A DNA stretch of 34,562 nucleotides, from NCBI GenBank assembly GCA_026400555.1, contig JAPLOW010000013.1:1-34562 (forward strand), read 5' to 3'. A program made the position numbers and the translations under genes. Position 1 is the stretch's first letter. The number at the start of each line of letters is the position of its first letter. Of this stretch, positions 8,415 to 16,377 are shown one piece after another. A model generated the notes under the pieces. The model ran no database searches. It was not told the DNA's origin and saw only the letters and a program-made list of their open reading frames with translations. The DNA comes from Hyphomicrobiales bacterium (lineage in GTDB: Bacteria; Pseudomonadota; Alphaproteobacteria; Rhizobiales; Beijerinckiaceae).

Positions 8415-9278
8415 CTAGTCCCTGACCAGCGCATTGATCCGGTCGGTCGCTTCCAGCAGTTCCGGCAGGAAGCGGCTGCGCATCTCCTCGGGCGTCACCC
8501 GCGCGCTCGGGCCGCAGACGTTCAGCGCGGCGATGATCTCGCCGGAGCGCGAGCGGATGGGCGCCGACACCGAGCGCAGGCCGACTTCAAGCTCCTCATC
8601 GACAACCGACCAGCCAACGCGGCGTGTTTCGTGGATGATGTCCCGCAGCTTCGCCTTTGCCGTCACCGTCTTGACCGTGTGGGCCGTGGGCTTGATCGAA
8701 CTCAGGGCCTGCTCGAGCGCTTCGTCCACAAGGCCCGACAAGAGGACGCGCCCGATCGAGGTGCAATAGGCGGGAAGCCGCGTGCCGACCCTGATGCCCA
8801 CGTTCACGAGGCGGGCGGAGTGCGCGATGTGAACCACGTAGAGCACATCGGTTCCGTCAAGGACCGCACCATAGCAGGACTCGCCGAGCTTCTCGGACAG
8901 CTCCGCCACGATCGGCCGCGCGCTGTCCCACAGGCTTGCTGATGAGATCACGGAGTGGCTGAGCTCCAGCAGCTTCGGCGTCAGCTGAAAGCGCTTGCCG
9001 TCCGTGGCCATGTAGCCGGCATGGGCGAAGGTCAGCAGGAAGCGTCGCGCGCTGGCGCGACTCATCCCGGCATACGCGGCAACCTCGGACAGCGTCATCC
9101 TCGGCTTGTGGCGGCTGAAAACCCGCAGGACATCGAAAGCTTTCAGCACCGACCCCACGATTTCGCGGTCGGGATTGCCCCGGTCCTGCAAGGCATCGGC
9201 GCTCCCCTCGACCACGGCCTCATCGAGATCCGCCGGGCGCAGGTCCTTGAGGCGGGAAGACTGATGGGATTGCAGCAT
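8415..9278 (-). CDS. IclR-family transcriptional regulator
   Basis: 287 aa. An unusually long, polar N-terminal tail of about 38 residues precedes the winged-helix domain (EIVGSVLKAFDVLRVF, then MTLSEVAAYAGMSRASARR at residues 61-79). The IclR effector-binding domain follows, with LGESCYGAVLDGTDVLYV, SARLVNVGIRVGTRLPAYCT and GWSVVDEELEVGLRSVSAPI. The ATG start at 9278 is the only good one ahead of the helix-turn-helix. IclR proteins bind short palindromes as dimers or tetramers and respond to small aromatic or organic acids. The gene is convergent with the left operon and divergent from the ABC operon at 9648. The palindrome at 9457-9471, found again at 23990-24004, is the best candidate for its operator (inference). 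Confidence 0.93.
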   Translation of the reverse strand: MLQSHQSSRLKDLRPADLDEAVVEGSADALQDRGNPDREIVGSVLKAFDVLRVFSRHKPRMTLSEVAAYAGMSRASARRFLLTFAHAGYMATDGKRFQLTPKLLELSHSVISSASLWDSARPIVAELSEKLGESCYGAVLDGTDVLYVVHIAHSARLVNVGIRVGTRLPAYCTSIGRVLLSGLVDEALEQALSSIKPTAHTVKTVTAKAKLRDIIHETRRVGWSVVDEELEVGLRSVSAPIRSRSGEIIAALNVCGPSARVTPEEMRSRFLPELLEATDRINALVRD

Positions 9279-9456
9279 GATGTCCTCGCGTGACTATCAC
9301 CTGATGTAACCCGGATGCCTGATGGCGTCGATAGCGGCTTTGGTCGTCTTTGGGCGCCCCGCAGGCCCTTTCAGTCAAGCGCGTGTTCCCGCCATCGGTC
9401 GCATGACGCGGCATCCGTCAGAGCGCGCGGCGGGACTATGCCACGGCATCATTGGT

Positions 9457-9471
9457 GTTCGCAATGCGTAC
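9457..9471. promoter_or_regulatory. Palindromic operator candidate GTTCGC-AAT-GCGTAC
   Basis: A 6-3-6 inverted repeat with one mismatch (GTTCGC against GCGTAC). It lies almost midway between the IclR start at 9278 and the ABC binding-protein start at 9648. The same pattern, there perfect, occurs at 23990-24004 in the other divergent control region. A 15-nt dyad with a 3-nt centre is in the usual size range for IclR-family operators. Assignment to the adjacent regulator is inference. Confidence 0.55.
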
Positions 9472-9475
9472 AACA

Positions 9476-9525
9476 TTCCGCAAATTGTGCTTGAAGTGTG
9501 ACCTGCGACCTGTTCAATTGCGGAA
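9476..9525. promoter_or_regulatory. Spaced inverted repeat, TTCCGCAAATTG and CAATTGCGGAA
   Basis: TTCCGCAAATTG (9476-9487) is the reverse complement of CAATTGCGGAA (9515-9525) apart from one inserted A; the arms are 27 nt apart. The spacing is too long for a single dimer site but would suit a tetrameric regulator or two half-sites on the same helix face. It abuts the 9457-9471 operator candidate. Confidence 0.45.
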
Positions 9526-9647
9526 ACAGGGCCGCCGGCCATCCTCGCACAGGCTGGGTCGGGGCGGCTTCGGGAGCGTGCTTTCGGGCCGCAGGTTTGC
9601 ACAAGAACAAGGCGCTAAAGGGAACAGAGCGCTAAAGGGAGAGCCAG

Positions 9648-10991
9648 ATGAGCAAGACGATTTCTCAGCCCGGGCATCGTGTATCGCGCCGCGCGGTTCT
9701 CGCCGGCCTGGGGGCAGCCGGAGGCATGGCGGCCGCAGGCACGATGCCGACGCCGGCCACGGCACAGACGGTGACCTTGCGGTGGTGGTCGCCGCAGACG
9801 GCTCCTGCGCAGCGCGAGGCCTACAATTTCCAGATCCAGACCTTCGAGGCGGCCAACCCCGGCGTGAAGGTCAACTTCGAAGCGACCTCGGATGAAGGTT
9901 ATCCTGCACAGATGGCGGCGGCCTTCGCCTCTGGACAGGTGCCGAACGTGGTCACCCATCTGCCGTCCTTCGCTGTCTCGAGCTATTGGCAGAATGGCTT
10001 GCTGGAGCCGTTCAACGACGTCATCAACATGATCGGCCCGCAGAATTTCTTCGAGGGCGCCAACCGCATCTACGAGGTCGCACCCGGTCAGTACGCCGGA
10101 ACCGGCATCGGGGGATCGGCCGCCAACATGATGTGGCTGCGCACCGATCTGATGCGCGAGGCCGGCCTGACGACGCCGCGGACATGGGATCAGCTGCGCG
10201 CGGCCTGCCAGCGCCTCCAGCGCGCCCCGGTGTTCGGCGCGCCGCTGCCCTATGCCCGCAACTCGATGACCTCGCTGATCTTCATCAGCTTCGTCCATGG
10301 CGCCGGCGGCTCGATCTTTACCCCGGACCTGCAGGTCAATGTCGACAACGACGCCTTCCGCAACGCGCTCGAGTTCTACAAGTCGATGCGCGAATTCTGC
10401 CCGCCCGGCGCGACCAACTATTCATGGGGCGACAGTCTGACAGCCTTCGTTTCGGGTGCCACCGCAACCGGCATCTACACCGGCCGCGTGCTGGCGAATG
10501 TGGCGCAGCAGAACCCCCGCATCGCGGACTTCGTCACCTGCCAGCCCTATCCCACCATCAGCACCAGCGTCCCGCACTGGACCTTCAACGACTTCCCGTC
10601 GGTGATGATCCCGAAGGGCGCGCCGAACCTCGACATCACCAAGCGTTTCGCCGCGCACCTGTTCCGCGCCGACGGCTACATCCGTCAGCTTCACGCCGCG
10701 CCCGGCCACGTGCTGCCGGTGCTGAAGACAGTCTATGAGAGCGCCGCCTACCAGGAGAACGCGCTGATCAAGAAGTACGCGGCGGATGTGCAGATCATGT
10801 CGCAGCAGGCCTCCGCCGGGCACAACCTCGGCTGGGAGACGGTGCGCCACAAGCCGAACACCAAGGCGGGCCAGATCATCGCCAGCCATGTCTTTGCCGA
10901 GGCTGTGCAGCGCTATGTCGGCGCCAATGAGCCGATGGCCCAGGTCGTGTCGGGCGTCGCGCGCCGTCTCGAAGAGTTGATGCGCGCCTGA
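9648..10991 (+). CDS. ABC importer solute-binding protein, family 1 (CUT1 carbohydrate type), Tat-exported
   Basis: 447 aa periplasmic binding protein, the expected size for the MalE/UgpB family. The N-terminus has a twin-arginine signal (SRRAVLAGLGAAGG, Arg14-Arg15) and a likely cleavage site near residue 40 (PATAQT). The mature chain begins VTLRWWSPQTAPAQREAYNF, followed by FEAANPGVKVNFEAT, typical of family 1. A purine-rich ribosome-binding site (AAAGGGAGAG) precedes the ATG. Export through Tat implies folding in the cytoplasm before transport, common for this family in alphaproteobacteria. It heads the operon with two permeases and an ATPase. Family 1 proteins bind sugars, sugar alcohols or glycerol-phosphate compounds; here the ligand may be a sugar-acid or opine-like compound because of the neighbouring enzymes (inference). 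Confidence 0.93.
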   Translation: MSKTISQPGHRVSRRAVLAGLGAAGGMAAAGTMPTPATAQTVTLRWWSPQTAPAQREAYNFQIQTFEAANPGVKVNFEATSDEGYPAQMAAAFASGQVPNVVTHLPSFAVSSYWQNGLLEPFNDVINMIGPQNFFEGANRIYEVAPGQYAGTGIGGSAANMMWLRTDLMREAGLTTPRTWDQLRAACQRLQRAPVFGAPLPYARNSMTSLIFISFVHGAGGSIFTPDLQVNVDNDAFRNALEFYKSMREFCPPGATNYSWGDSLTAFVSGATATGIYTGRVLANVAQQNPRIADFVTCQPYPTISTSVPHWTFNDFPSVMIPKGAPNLDITKRFAAHLFRADGYIRQLHAAPGHVLPVLKTVYESAAYQENALIKKYAADVQIMSQQASAGHNLGWETVRHKPNTKAGQIIASHVFAEAVQRYVGANEPMAQVVSGVARRLEELMRA

Positions 10992-11013
10992 TTTCCGCGC
11001 GCACCTCCTGCGA

Positions 11014-11045
11014 GTCGTGGCAGCTCTGCCGCGACCCGTTTGTTT
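11014..11045 (+). terminator. Intercistronic hairpin with T-rich tail between binding-protein and permease genes
   Basis: GTCGTGGCAG (11014-11023) can pair with CTGCCGCGAC (11026-11035), with one G-T pair and the innermost pairs opening to form the loop. CCGTTTGTTT follows. It lies 22 nt after the binding-protein stop. Leaky hairpins in this position are common in importer operons and allow more binding protein than permease to be made. Confidence 0.45.
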
Positions 11046-11070
11046 CCAAAAGCGGCATATCGTCAGGCAG

Positions 11071-11970
11071 ATGAGCGGCAATCCACTCGACAAGCGCTAT
11101 GCTGTGCTGGGCGCCATGCTGATCGCGCCGACGGTGCTGATCTTCTGCGCCGTCATCATCTATCCGCTGGTGTCGGCGCTCTATCTCAGCCTGTTCACGA
11201 TCTTCACCCCAACCCTGCGCGGCAATTTTATCGGTCTTGGCAACTATGCCTATCTCGCCAACTCTCCCGAGTTCTGGCGCTCGCTCTGGAACACGTTGCT
11301 CTGGACTGTCTGCACGCTGACGCTGCAGATCGTGTTCGGGGTTGCGGCGGCCTTGATGCTGCACCAGAACATCGTCTTCCGCTCGCTCGCCCGCAGCCTG
11401 ATCCTGTTCCCGTATTTCGTCTCGACCGTGGTAGCAGTGCTGGTCTGGCGCTGGCTGTTCAATGACCTGTACGGGGTGATGAACCATCTCATGCTGATGG
11501 CCGGGCTGATCAAGATGCCGCTCGACTGGCTGGGTTCGATGCCCAACGCCATGATCAGCATCATCCTCGTCGGGGCATGGAAGTATTTCCCCTTCGTCGT
11601 GATCGCGGTTCTGGCCCGGCTGCAGACCATCCCCGATGCGCTCTATGAAGCCGCCAAGATCGACGGCGCCGGAGCCTGGTCGCGCTTTGTCGACATCACC
11701 TTGCCACAGCTGCGCGACGTGCTGGTCGTGGTCGTGCTCCTGCGCGCCATCTGGGACTTCAAGGAGTTCGATCTGATCTATCTGCTCACCGGCGGCGGGC
11801 CGATCATCGCCACGCAGACCTTGCCGCTGATGGTCTACAAGGACGCCTTTGGCCTCAACGACATGGGGCGGGCCTCCGCAGTAGCGGTCAGCATGATGCT
11901 GGTGATGCTGAGTTTCATGGTGCTCTATCTGAAGCTGGCGGGCCGCGGCGAGCGCGAGAGCCAGCGATGA
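11071..11970 (+). CDS. ABC importer permease, CUT1 type (MalF/UgpA-like)
   Basis: 299 aa inner-membrane subunit with about six transmembrane helices. The first helix is near residues 12-34 (AVLGAMLIAPTVLIFCAVII). The cytoplasmic EAA loop that docks on the ATPase reads EAAKIDGAGAWSRFVDITLP. The ATG at 11071 is preferred over an in-frame GTG at 11017 because the earlier codon falls inside the intercistronic hairpin and family members begin close to the first helix. It overlaps the second permease gene by 4 nt. It forms a heterodimeric channel with the product of 11967-12797. Confidence 0.93.
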   Translation: MSGNPLDKRYAVLGAMLIAPTVLIFCAVIIYPLVSALYLSLFTIFTPTLRGNFIGLGNYAYLANSPEFWRSLWNTLLWTVCTLTLQIVFGVAAALMLHQNIVFRSLARSLILFPYFVSTVVAVLVWRWLFNDLYGVMNHLMLMAGLIKMPLDWLGSMPNAMISIILVGAWKYFPFVVIAVLARLQTIPDALYEAAKIDGAGAWSRFVDITLPQLRDVLVVVVLLRAIWDFKEFDLIYLLTGGGPIIATQTLPLMVYKDAFGLNDMGRASAVAVSMMLVMLSFMVLYLKLAGRGERESQR

Positions 11971-12797
11971 AGACGCTTGCCGGCCGCATCGCCTTCAACC
12001 TGTTTGCCTGGACAGTCGTGCTGGTCACGGCCTTTCCGCTCATCTGGATGATCCTGACCTCGGTCAAGCCGCAGTTTGAGCTGTTCCGGATTCCGCCGAC
12101 CTTCTGGCCCGAGCAGATCACCTTCGAGCACTATACCCGGCTGATCTACGAGACGCCTTTCCTCAAATACATGCGCAATTCCCTGATCCTCGGCTTTACC
12201 ACCACGATCGTGGTCGTCGTGGTCGCGACGCTGGGCGCGCATTCATTGGTGCGGTTCCGCTATCCGGGCCGCGAGCGGCTGGCGCAGATGGTGCTGTTCA
12301 CCTATCTCCTGCCGTCTGTCGTGCTGATCCTGCCACTTTATCTGATGATGGTCTGGCTCGGCATCGCCAACACCATTTTCAGCCTGGTGATCGCCTATAC
12401 GACCTTCGCCCTGCCCTATGCGCTCTGGCTGCTGCGCTCCTTCATGCAGGGCATCCCCGATGACCTCGAAGCCGCAGCCCTGGTCGATGGCGCAACCCGG
12501 ATGGAGGCCTTTGTCGACGTGATTCTCCCGCAGGCCTTGCCTGGCATCATCTCAACCTCGCTGTTCACTTTCATCCTCGCCTGGAACGAGTACCTCTATG
12601 CGCTGGTGCTGGTGAACACCGACGAGGCCCGGCCCCTGACCACGGGCGTGATGAGCATGCTCGTCTCGGCCTTCAACATCGAATGGTCGCTGCTGATGGC
12701 GGCCTCGGTGATGATGTCGCTGCCGCTCATCATCATCTTTGCATTCCTGCAGAAATACCTGACGCGTGGCTTCGGCGCCGGTGGGGTCAAAGGCTAG
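11967..12797 (+). CDS. ABC importer permease, CUT1 type (MalG/UgpE-like)
   Basis: 276 aa, the normal MalG-type length, with about six membrane helices beginning at FNLFAWTVVLVTAFPLIWMI. The EAA loop reads EAAALVDGATRMEAFVDVIL, followed by PQALPGI. SVKPQFELFRIPPTFWPE after the first helix is the usual MalG-type periplasmic segment. Its ATG overlaps the preceding permease stop (ATGA). The ATPase gene follows after 2 nt. Confidence 0.94.
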   Translation: MKTLAGRIAFNLFAWTVVLVTAFPLIWMILTSVKPQFELFRIPPTFWPEQITFEHYTRLIYETPFLKYMRNSLILGFTTTIVVVVVATLGAHSLVRFRYPGRERLAQMVLFTYLLPSVVLILPLYLMMVWLGIANTIFSLVIAYTTFALPYALWLLRSFMQGIPDDLEAAALVDGATRMEAFVDVILPQALPGIISTSLFTFILAWNEYLYALVLVNTDEARPLTTGVMSMLVSAFNIEWSLLMAASVMMSLPLIIIFAFLQKYLTRGFGAGGVKG

Positions 12798-12799
12798 TC

Positions 12800-13882
12800 A
12801 TGGCGGACGTCTCGTTTCAGAAAGTGCGCAAGGCTTTCGGCTCCGCCGTGGCGGTCAAGTCGCTTGATCTTGCGATCGGCAGCGGCGAGTTCGTTAGCCT
12901 GCTGGGCCCATCCGGATGCGGCAAGACCACAACGCTGCGCATGCTCGCCGGCCTCGAATTCCCGACCGAGGGCGAGATCAGGATCGGCGACCGCGTTGTC
13001 AACGCCGTGCCGCCGGGCCAGCGTGACATCGCGATGGTCTTCCAGAGCTATGCGCCCTACCCGCACATGAGCGTGGCCGAGAACATCGCTTACCCGCTGA
13101 AGAAGCGCGGCGTTGGTCGCGCCGAGCGTGACGCCAAGGTAGCCTCCGTCGCAGCGACCCTCCAGCTCGGCGCCCTGCTGGATCGCAAGCCGCGCCAGTT
13201 GTCGGGCGGCCAGCAGCAGCGTGTCGCGCTCGGCCGGGCACTGGTGCGTGATCCGAAAGTGTTTCTGCTCGACGAACCCTTGTCCAACCTCGACGCCAAG
13301 CTGCGTGCGCATATGCGCGCCGAACTGATCGAGCTGCATCGCAAGCTCGGCAAGACCTTCATCTATGTCACGCATGACCAGCTCGAGGCGATGACCATGT
13401 CCGACCGCATTGCGGTCATGCACGAAGGTGACCTTCAGCAGTTCGGGGCACCCATGCAGGTTTATGAGAAGCCGGCAAATCTGTTTGTCGCCGGCTTCAT
13501 CGGATCGCCTGCGATGAACCTGCTGCCAGGGGCGCTTGAGTCCTCGGGCTCGGGCCTGGCCTTTGTGCGGCAGGGCCTCTGGTTGCCTGTTGGCGCCGGG
13601 GGGCAGGCAGGGCAGAAGGTGACGCTCGGCGTCAGGCCCGAGGATATTGCGCTCGGCTCCGGCCCGTTCGTGGCAACGGTGCGCATCGTTGAGCCCACGG
13701 GCCACGAGACCATCGTGATGGCCGATATCGGCGGGCAGTCGGCGATTGTCCGCGTCCAGCCGGACGCGGCGCACGTCGTTGGATCGGAGATCCCCTTCGC
13801 CGTCAGGACCAGCCGTTTGCATGCGTTCGACAGCGTATCGGGCGCACGGCTGGACCTTGCCTTTGCGCTGCCTGCAAGCTGA
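12800..13882 (+). CDS. ABC importer ATPase, UgpC/MalK type
   Basis: 360 aa. Walker A is GPSGCGKT (36-43), the Q-loop is in [12 protein letters not shown], the signature is LSGGQQQR (134-141), Walker B is VFLLDEP (154-160) and the switch histidine is in YVTHDQ. The C-terminal roughly 120 residues form the MalK-type TOBE/regulatory domain ([10 protein letters not shown]). The ATG at 12800 is 2 nt after the permease stop; an in-frame upstream extension lies inside the permease gene and is rejected. It energises the importer encoded by 9648-12797. Confidence 0.95.
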   Translation: MADVSFQKVRKAFGSAVAVKSLDLAIGSGEFVSLLGPSGCGKTTTLRMLAGLEFPTEGEIRIGDRVVNAVPPGQRDIAMVFQSYAPYPHMSVAENIAYPLKKRGVGRAERDAKVASVAATLQLGALLDRKPRQLSGGQQQRVALGRALVRDPKVFLLDEPLSNLDAKLRAHMRAELIELHRKLGKTFIYVTHDQLEAMTMSDRIAVMHEGDLQQFGAPMQVYEKPANLFVAGFIGSPAMNLLPGALESSGSGLAFVRQGLWLPVGAGGQAGQKVTLGVRPEDIALGSGPFVATVRIVEPTGHETIVMADIGGQSAIVRVQPDAAHVVGSEIPFAVRTSRLHAFDSVSGARLDLAFALPAS

Positions 13883-13927
13883 ACATGATTGACTTGAATA
13901 CGACAACACCGCGGTTAAGGAACAGCC

Positions 13928-14836
13928 ATGGATAAGAACAGCGTCAACTGGGCCGGCCCGATGCCAGCCGTCACCACGCCCTTCGACCGCAACGGAGCTC
14001 TCGACCGGGCCAGTTTCCGCGCCAATGTAGACCGCCTGATGAAACTGGGCGCGACCGGTGTCGTGGCCAGTGGCTGCACTGGAGAGTTCTGGAGCCTGTC
14101 GCTTGAGGAGCGCAAGGCCGTCTATGCCGATGCAGTGGCGGCCGTGGCCGGGCGCGGGACCGTCATTGTCGGCGTCGGATGCGTCGGGCCAGCCGAGACC
14201 ATCGCGCTGGGGCGCGAGGCGAAGGCGGCCGGTGCCGACGGCGTGCTCGTTTTGCCGCCCTATTTCGTCAAGCTGTCCGATGACGAGATTTTCGCCCACT
14301 ACGAGACCGTGAACGCGGCCGTCGATCTGCCGATCATGGTCTACAACATCCCCGGCAATGCCGTGAATGCCGTAACGCCTGCCCTGGCCGATAGGCTCGC
14401 CGACCTCGACAAGGTTGTGGCGATCAAGGAGAGTTCGGGCGACTGGAACAATTTCTACGCCACGATGATCACCGTGAAGGACCGGCTGCGGGTGTTCTGC
14501 GGCCCATCCTCGGTGTTCGGCGCGCCGGCCGTCGGGCTCGGAGCGAACGGCACGGTGGATTGCTTCCCCAATGTCTGGGCGGGTTGTCTCGACATCTACT
14601 ACGCCGCGCGTGACGGCGATGCGCGCAAGGCAGAAAACCTGCAGGAAACCGGGCGTCGGATGACAGACCTGTTCATCAGCGGCGGCCGCACGCTCTATCC
14701 GGCCACGAAGGCCGCGATGGACATGCAGGGCTTTCCCGGCGGCGGCATGCCGCGTGCGCCGTTGCAGCCGCTGGCAGGCGAGCCGCTCAAGGGCCTGAAG
14801 CGTGGCATGGTCGAGCTTGGCGTGATGGCGGGTTGA
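13928..14836 (+). CDS. DapA/N-acetylneuraminate-lyase superfamily protein (first copy)
   Basis: 302 aa class I aldolase-fold enzyme. The carboxylate-binding loop is SGCTGEFWSLS (the family GTTGE motif), the catalytic tyrosine is Tyr139 in VYNIPG and the Schiff-base lysine is Lys167 in AIKESSGDW. The family includes dihydrodipicolinate synthase, N-acetylneuraminate lyase, keto-deoxy-sugar-acid aldolases and pyrroline-4-hydroxy-2-carboxylate deaminase. AAGGA lies about 8 nt before the ATG. It sits 45 nt after the ABC ATPase, so it probably belongs to the importer operon. That makes biosynthetic lysine formation unlikely and a catabolic lyase or deaminase acting on a 2-keto acid more likely. The real substrate is unknown. 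Confidence 0.9.
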   Translation: MDKNSVNWAGPMPAVTTPFDRNGALDRASFRANVDRLMKLGATGVVASGCTGEFWSLSLEERKAVYADAVAAVAGRGTVIVGVGCVGPAETIALGREAKAAGADGVLVLPPYFVKLSDDEIFAHYETVNAAVDLPIMVYNIPGNAVNAVTPALADRLADLDKVVAIKESSGDWNNFYATMITVKDRLRVFCGPSSVFGAPAVGLGANGTVDCFPNVWAGCLDIYYAARDGDARKAENLQETGRRMTDLFISGGRTLYPATKAAMDMQGFPGGGMPRAPLQPLAGEPLKGLKRGMVELGVMAG

Positions 14837-14837
14837 C

Positions 14838-15620
14838 ATGGACATCGGATTGAGGGGACGCAAAGCCATCGTCAGCGCGGCCAGCCGGGGCCTTGGCCGG
14901 GCATGCGCGTTTTCGCTGGCCAGCGAGGGGGTCGACGTCACCATCGTGGCGCGCCATCGCGAGGCGCTGGAGGCTACCGCCGCCGAGATCCGCGCTGCGA
15001 CAGGCGTGAAGGTCACGACGGTGGCGGCCGATGTGAACACGGGGGAGGGGCGGAACGCGATCCTTGCCGGCTGCCCCGAGGCCGACATCCTCGTTTGCAA
15101 TCCCGGCGTGCGGCAGGTGCCCGGCGACTTTCGTGGCTGGGAGCGCGATGAATGGCTGCGCTGGTGGGATGACCATTTCTTTTCCGCGATGGACCTGATC
15201 CGCCGCGTCACGCCCGGCATGTGCGAGCGAAGGTTCGGGCGCGTCGTCTCGATCTCGGTCAGCTTCGTCAAGTTCCCGCAGGTCGGCTTCGCCCACAGTC
15301 ATGCGGCCAGGCTGGGCCTCTCGGGCGCCATCGCGTCAATCGTCCGCGAGCTGATCCCGCACAATGTCACGGTCAACAGCGTGTGCCCTGGCCTGTTTGA
15401 CACCGAGGCGCTGCACACGAACTGGCATGCCCACGCCAAGCGGTTGAACACGACCTATGAGGCGATCAAGGAAGACCGTCTCAAGGGCTGCCCGGCGGGC
15501 AGGCTTGCCGATCCGAAGGAGTGTGGTGATCTGGTCGCTTACCTGTGCAGCGCGCAGGCCGGGTTCATGACGGGTCAGAACATCGTCAATGATGGCGGTG
15601 TCTATCAGGGACTGTTTTGA
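14838..15620 (+). CDS. Atypical short-chain dehydrogenase/reductase lacking the Tyr-Lys catalytic pair
   Basis: 260 aa Rossmann-fold SDR. The usual TGxxxGxG cofactor motif is SAASRGLG, the NNAG position reads CNPG, and where the active-site YxxxK should be the sequence reads SHAAR (Ser and Arg) in the segment GFAHSHAARLGLSGAIAS. A small group of annotated SDRs shares such a SxAAR segment. The C-terminal PAGRLADPKECGDLVAYLCS and TGQNIVNDGGVYQG are normal. It may use a different acid-base mechanism or act as a non-oxidoreductive partner. It begins 2 nt after the DapA-family gene and is followed directly by a second, classical SDR, so the pair may function together. Confidence 0.87.
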   Translation: MDIGLRGRKAIVSAASRGLGRACAFSLASEGVDVTIVARHREALEATAAEIRAATGVKVTTVAADVNTGEGRNAILAGCPEADILVCNPGVRQVPGDFRGWERDEWLRWWDDHFFSAMDLIRRVTPGMCERRFGRVVSISVSFVKFPQVGFAHSHAARLGLSGAIASIVRELIPHNVTVNSVCPGLFDTEALHTNWHAHAKRLNTTYEAIKEDRLKGCPAGRLADPKECGDLVAYLCSAQAGFMTGQNIVNDGGVYQGLF

Positions 15621-15622
15621 TC

Positions 15623-16366
15623 ATGGCGCCGGCTGACGCAAGCCCTGCCGTGTTGCCGGTCGACGGCCGCGTGATCGCGATCACCGGCGCCTCCCGCGGG
15701 CTTGGCGCCGCCATCGCGCGCCGCCTGCATGCCGATGGTTACACCCTGGCGCTTGGTGTCCGCGATGTGGCAGCGACGCGATCCCGGCTCGATCTGGCCG
15801 GGCGCTGCACCTTTCACCACTTCGACGCGCTCGACGCTGGCAGCGCCGATGTGTTCATCGATGAGGCGATCGCGGCGCATGGCAAGCTCGATGGCCTGAT
15901 CAACAATGCCGGCGTGCTGCGGCGCTTTTCGTTCGATCACCCCGATGAGCGCGCGCTCGACGAGATGTGGGCCGTCAACGTGAAAGCCCCTTTCCGGACC
16001 ATTGTCCGCGCCCTGCCTGCGCTGAAGGCCTCGGGCCATGGCCGCATCGTCAACATCGCCTCGACTGACGCCAAGCGCGTTCGCGACCCGTCAGCCCCGC
16101 TGGGCTATGTGATGTCAAAGCACGCCCTGCTGGCGCTCAGTCACGCCGCCAAGTTTGCCGGCTGGGAGGATGGCGTCAGGGTCACCGCGCTCTGCCCCGG
16201 CGCGATCGACACCGAACTGATCGCAGGGCTTCCGGGGGCGACACCGGCTGCCAATCGCCTCAAGCCCGAGACGGTTGCGGAAGCCGTTTCGCTGCTGCTG
16301 CGCCTGCCGAATGCGGCGACCGTCGCGGAGATGGTGATGAACACCCGGCTGGAGGCCAATTTCTGA
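15623..16366 (+). CDS. Short-chain dehydrogenase/reductase, classical type
   Basis: 247 aa from the ATG at 15623; a TTG at 15617 that overlaps the previous stop is the alternative start. Motifs are complete: TGASRGLG for NAD(P), INNAGVL, IVNIASTD (catalytic Ser) and GYVMSKHAL (Tyr-xxx-Lys). It oxidises or reduces a hydroxyl/keto group on a small molecule, substrate unknown. It is the last gene of the plus-strand ABC operon and ends 11 nt before the convergent DAO-type gene. No terminator is visible in that gap, so the two transcripts probably overlap. Confidence 0.88.
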   Translation: MAPADASPAVLPVDGRVIAITGASRGLGAAIARRLHADGYTLALGVRDVAATRSRLDLAGRCTFHHFDALDAGSADVFIDEAIAAHGKLDGLINNAGVLRRFSFDHPDERALDEMWAVNVKAPFRTIVRALPALKASGHGRIVNIASTDAKRVRDPSAPLGYVMSKHALLALSHAAKFAGWEDGVRVTALCPGAIDTELIAGLPGATPAANRLKPETVAEAVSLLLRLPNAATVAEMVMNTRLEANF

Positions 16367-16377
16367 TGGCCGCGCGC

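Larger units (their letters stand above)
9279..9647. promoter_or_regulatory. 369-nt intergenic control region between the IclR gene and the ABC importer operon
   Basis: No open reading frame here looks like a gene. The AT content rises around 9440-9530, where two palindromic elements sit (listed separately at 9457-9471 and 9476-9525). I could not find a convincing sigma70 promoter on either strand; TTGAAG at 9491-9496 with TCAATT at 9514-9519 is a weak match at 17-nt spacing. The last 30 nt before the binding-protein ATG contain a duplicated GCGCTAAAGGGA-like segment (from about 9611 and again from about 9629). The second copy supplies the purine-rich ribosome-binding site AAAGGGAGAG. Confidence 0.6.

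Noticed and set aside
13928-14836. Annotation as lysine-biosynthetic dihydrodipicolinate synthase (dapA)
   Set aside because: The gene lies in an importer operon with SDRs, and a second unlike family member lies nearby; this context fits catabolic lyases better than core lysine synthesis.
12794-15271. 825-codon open frame on the minus strand
   Set aside because: It runs antisense through the ABC ATPase, DapA-family and SDR genes, which have clear family motifs; the frame stays open because of the GC-rich third-position pattern and its product resembles no protein family.
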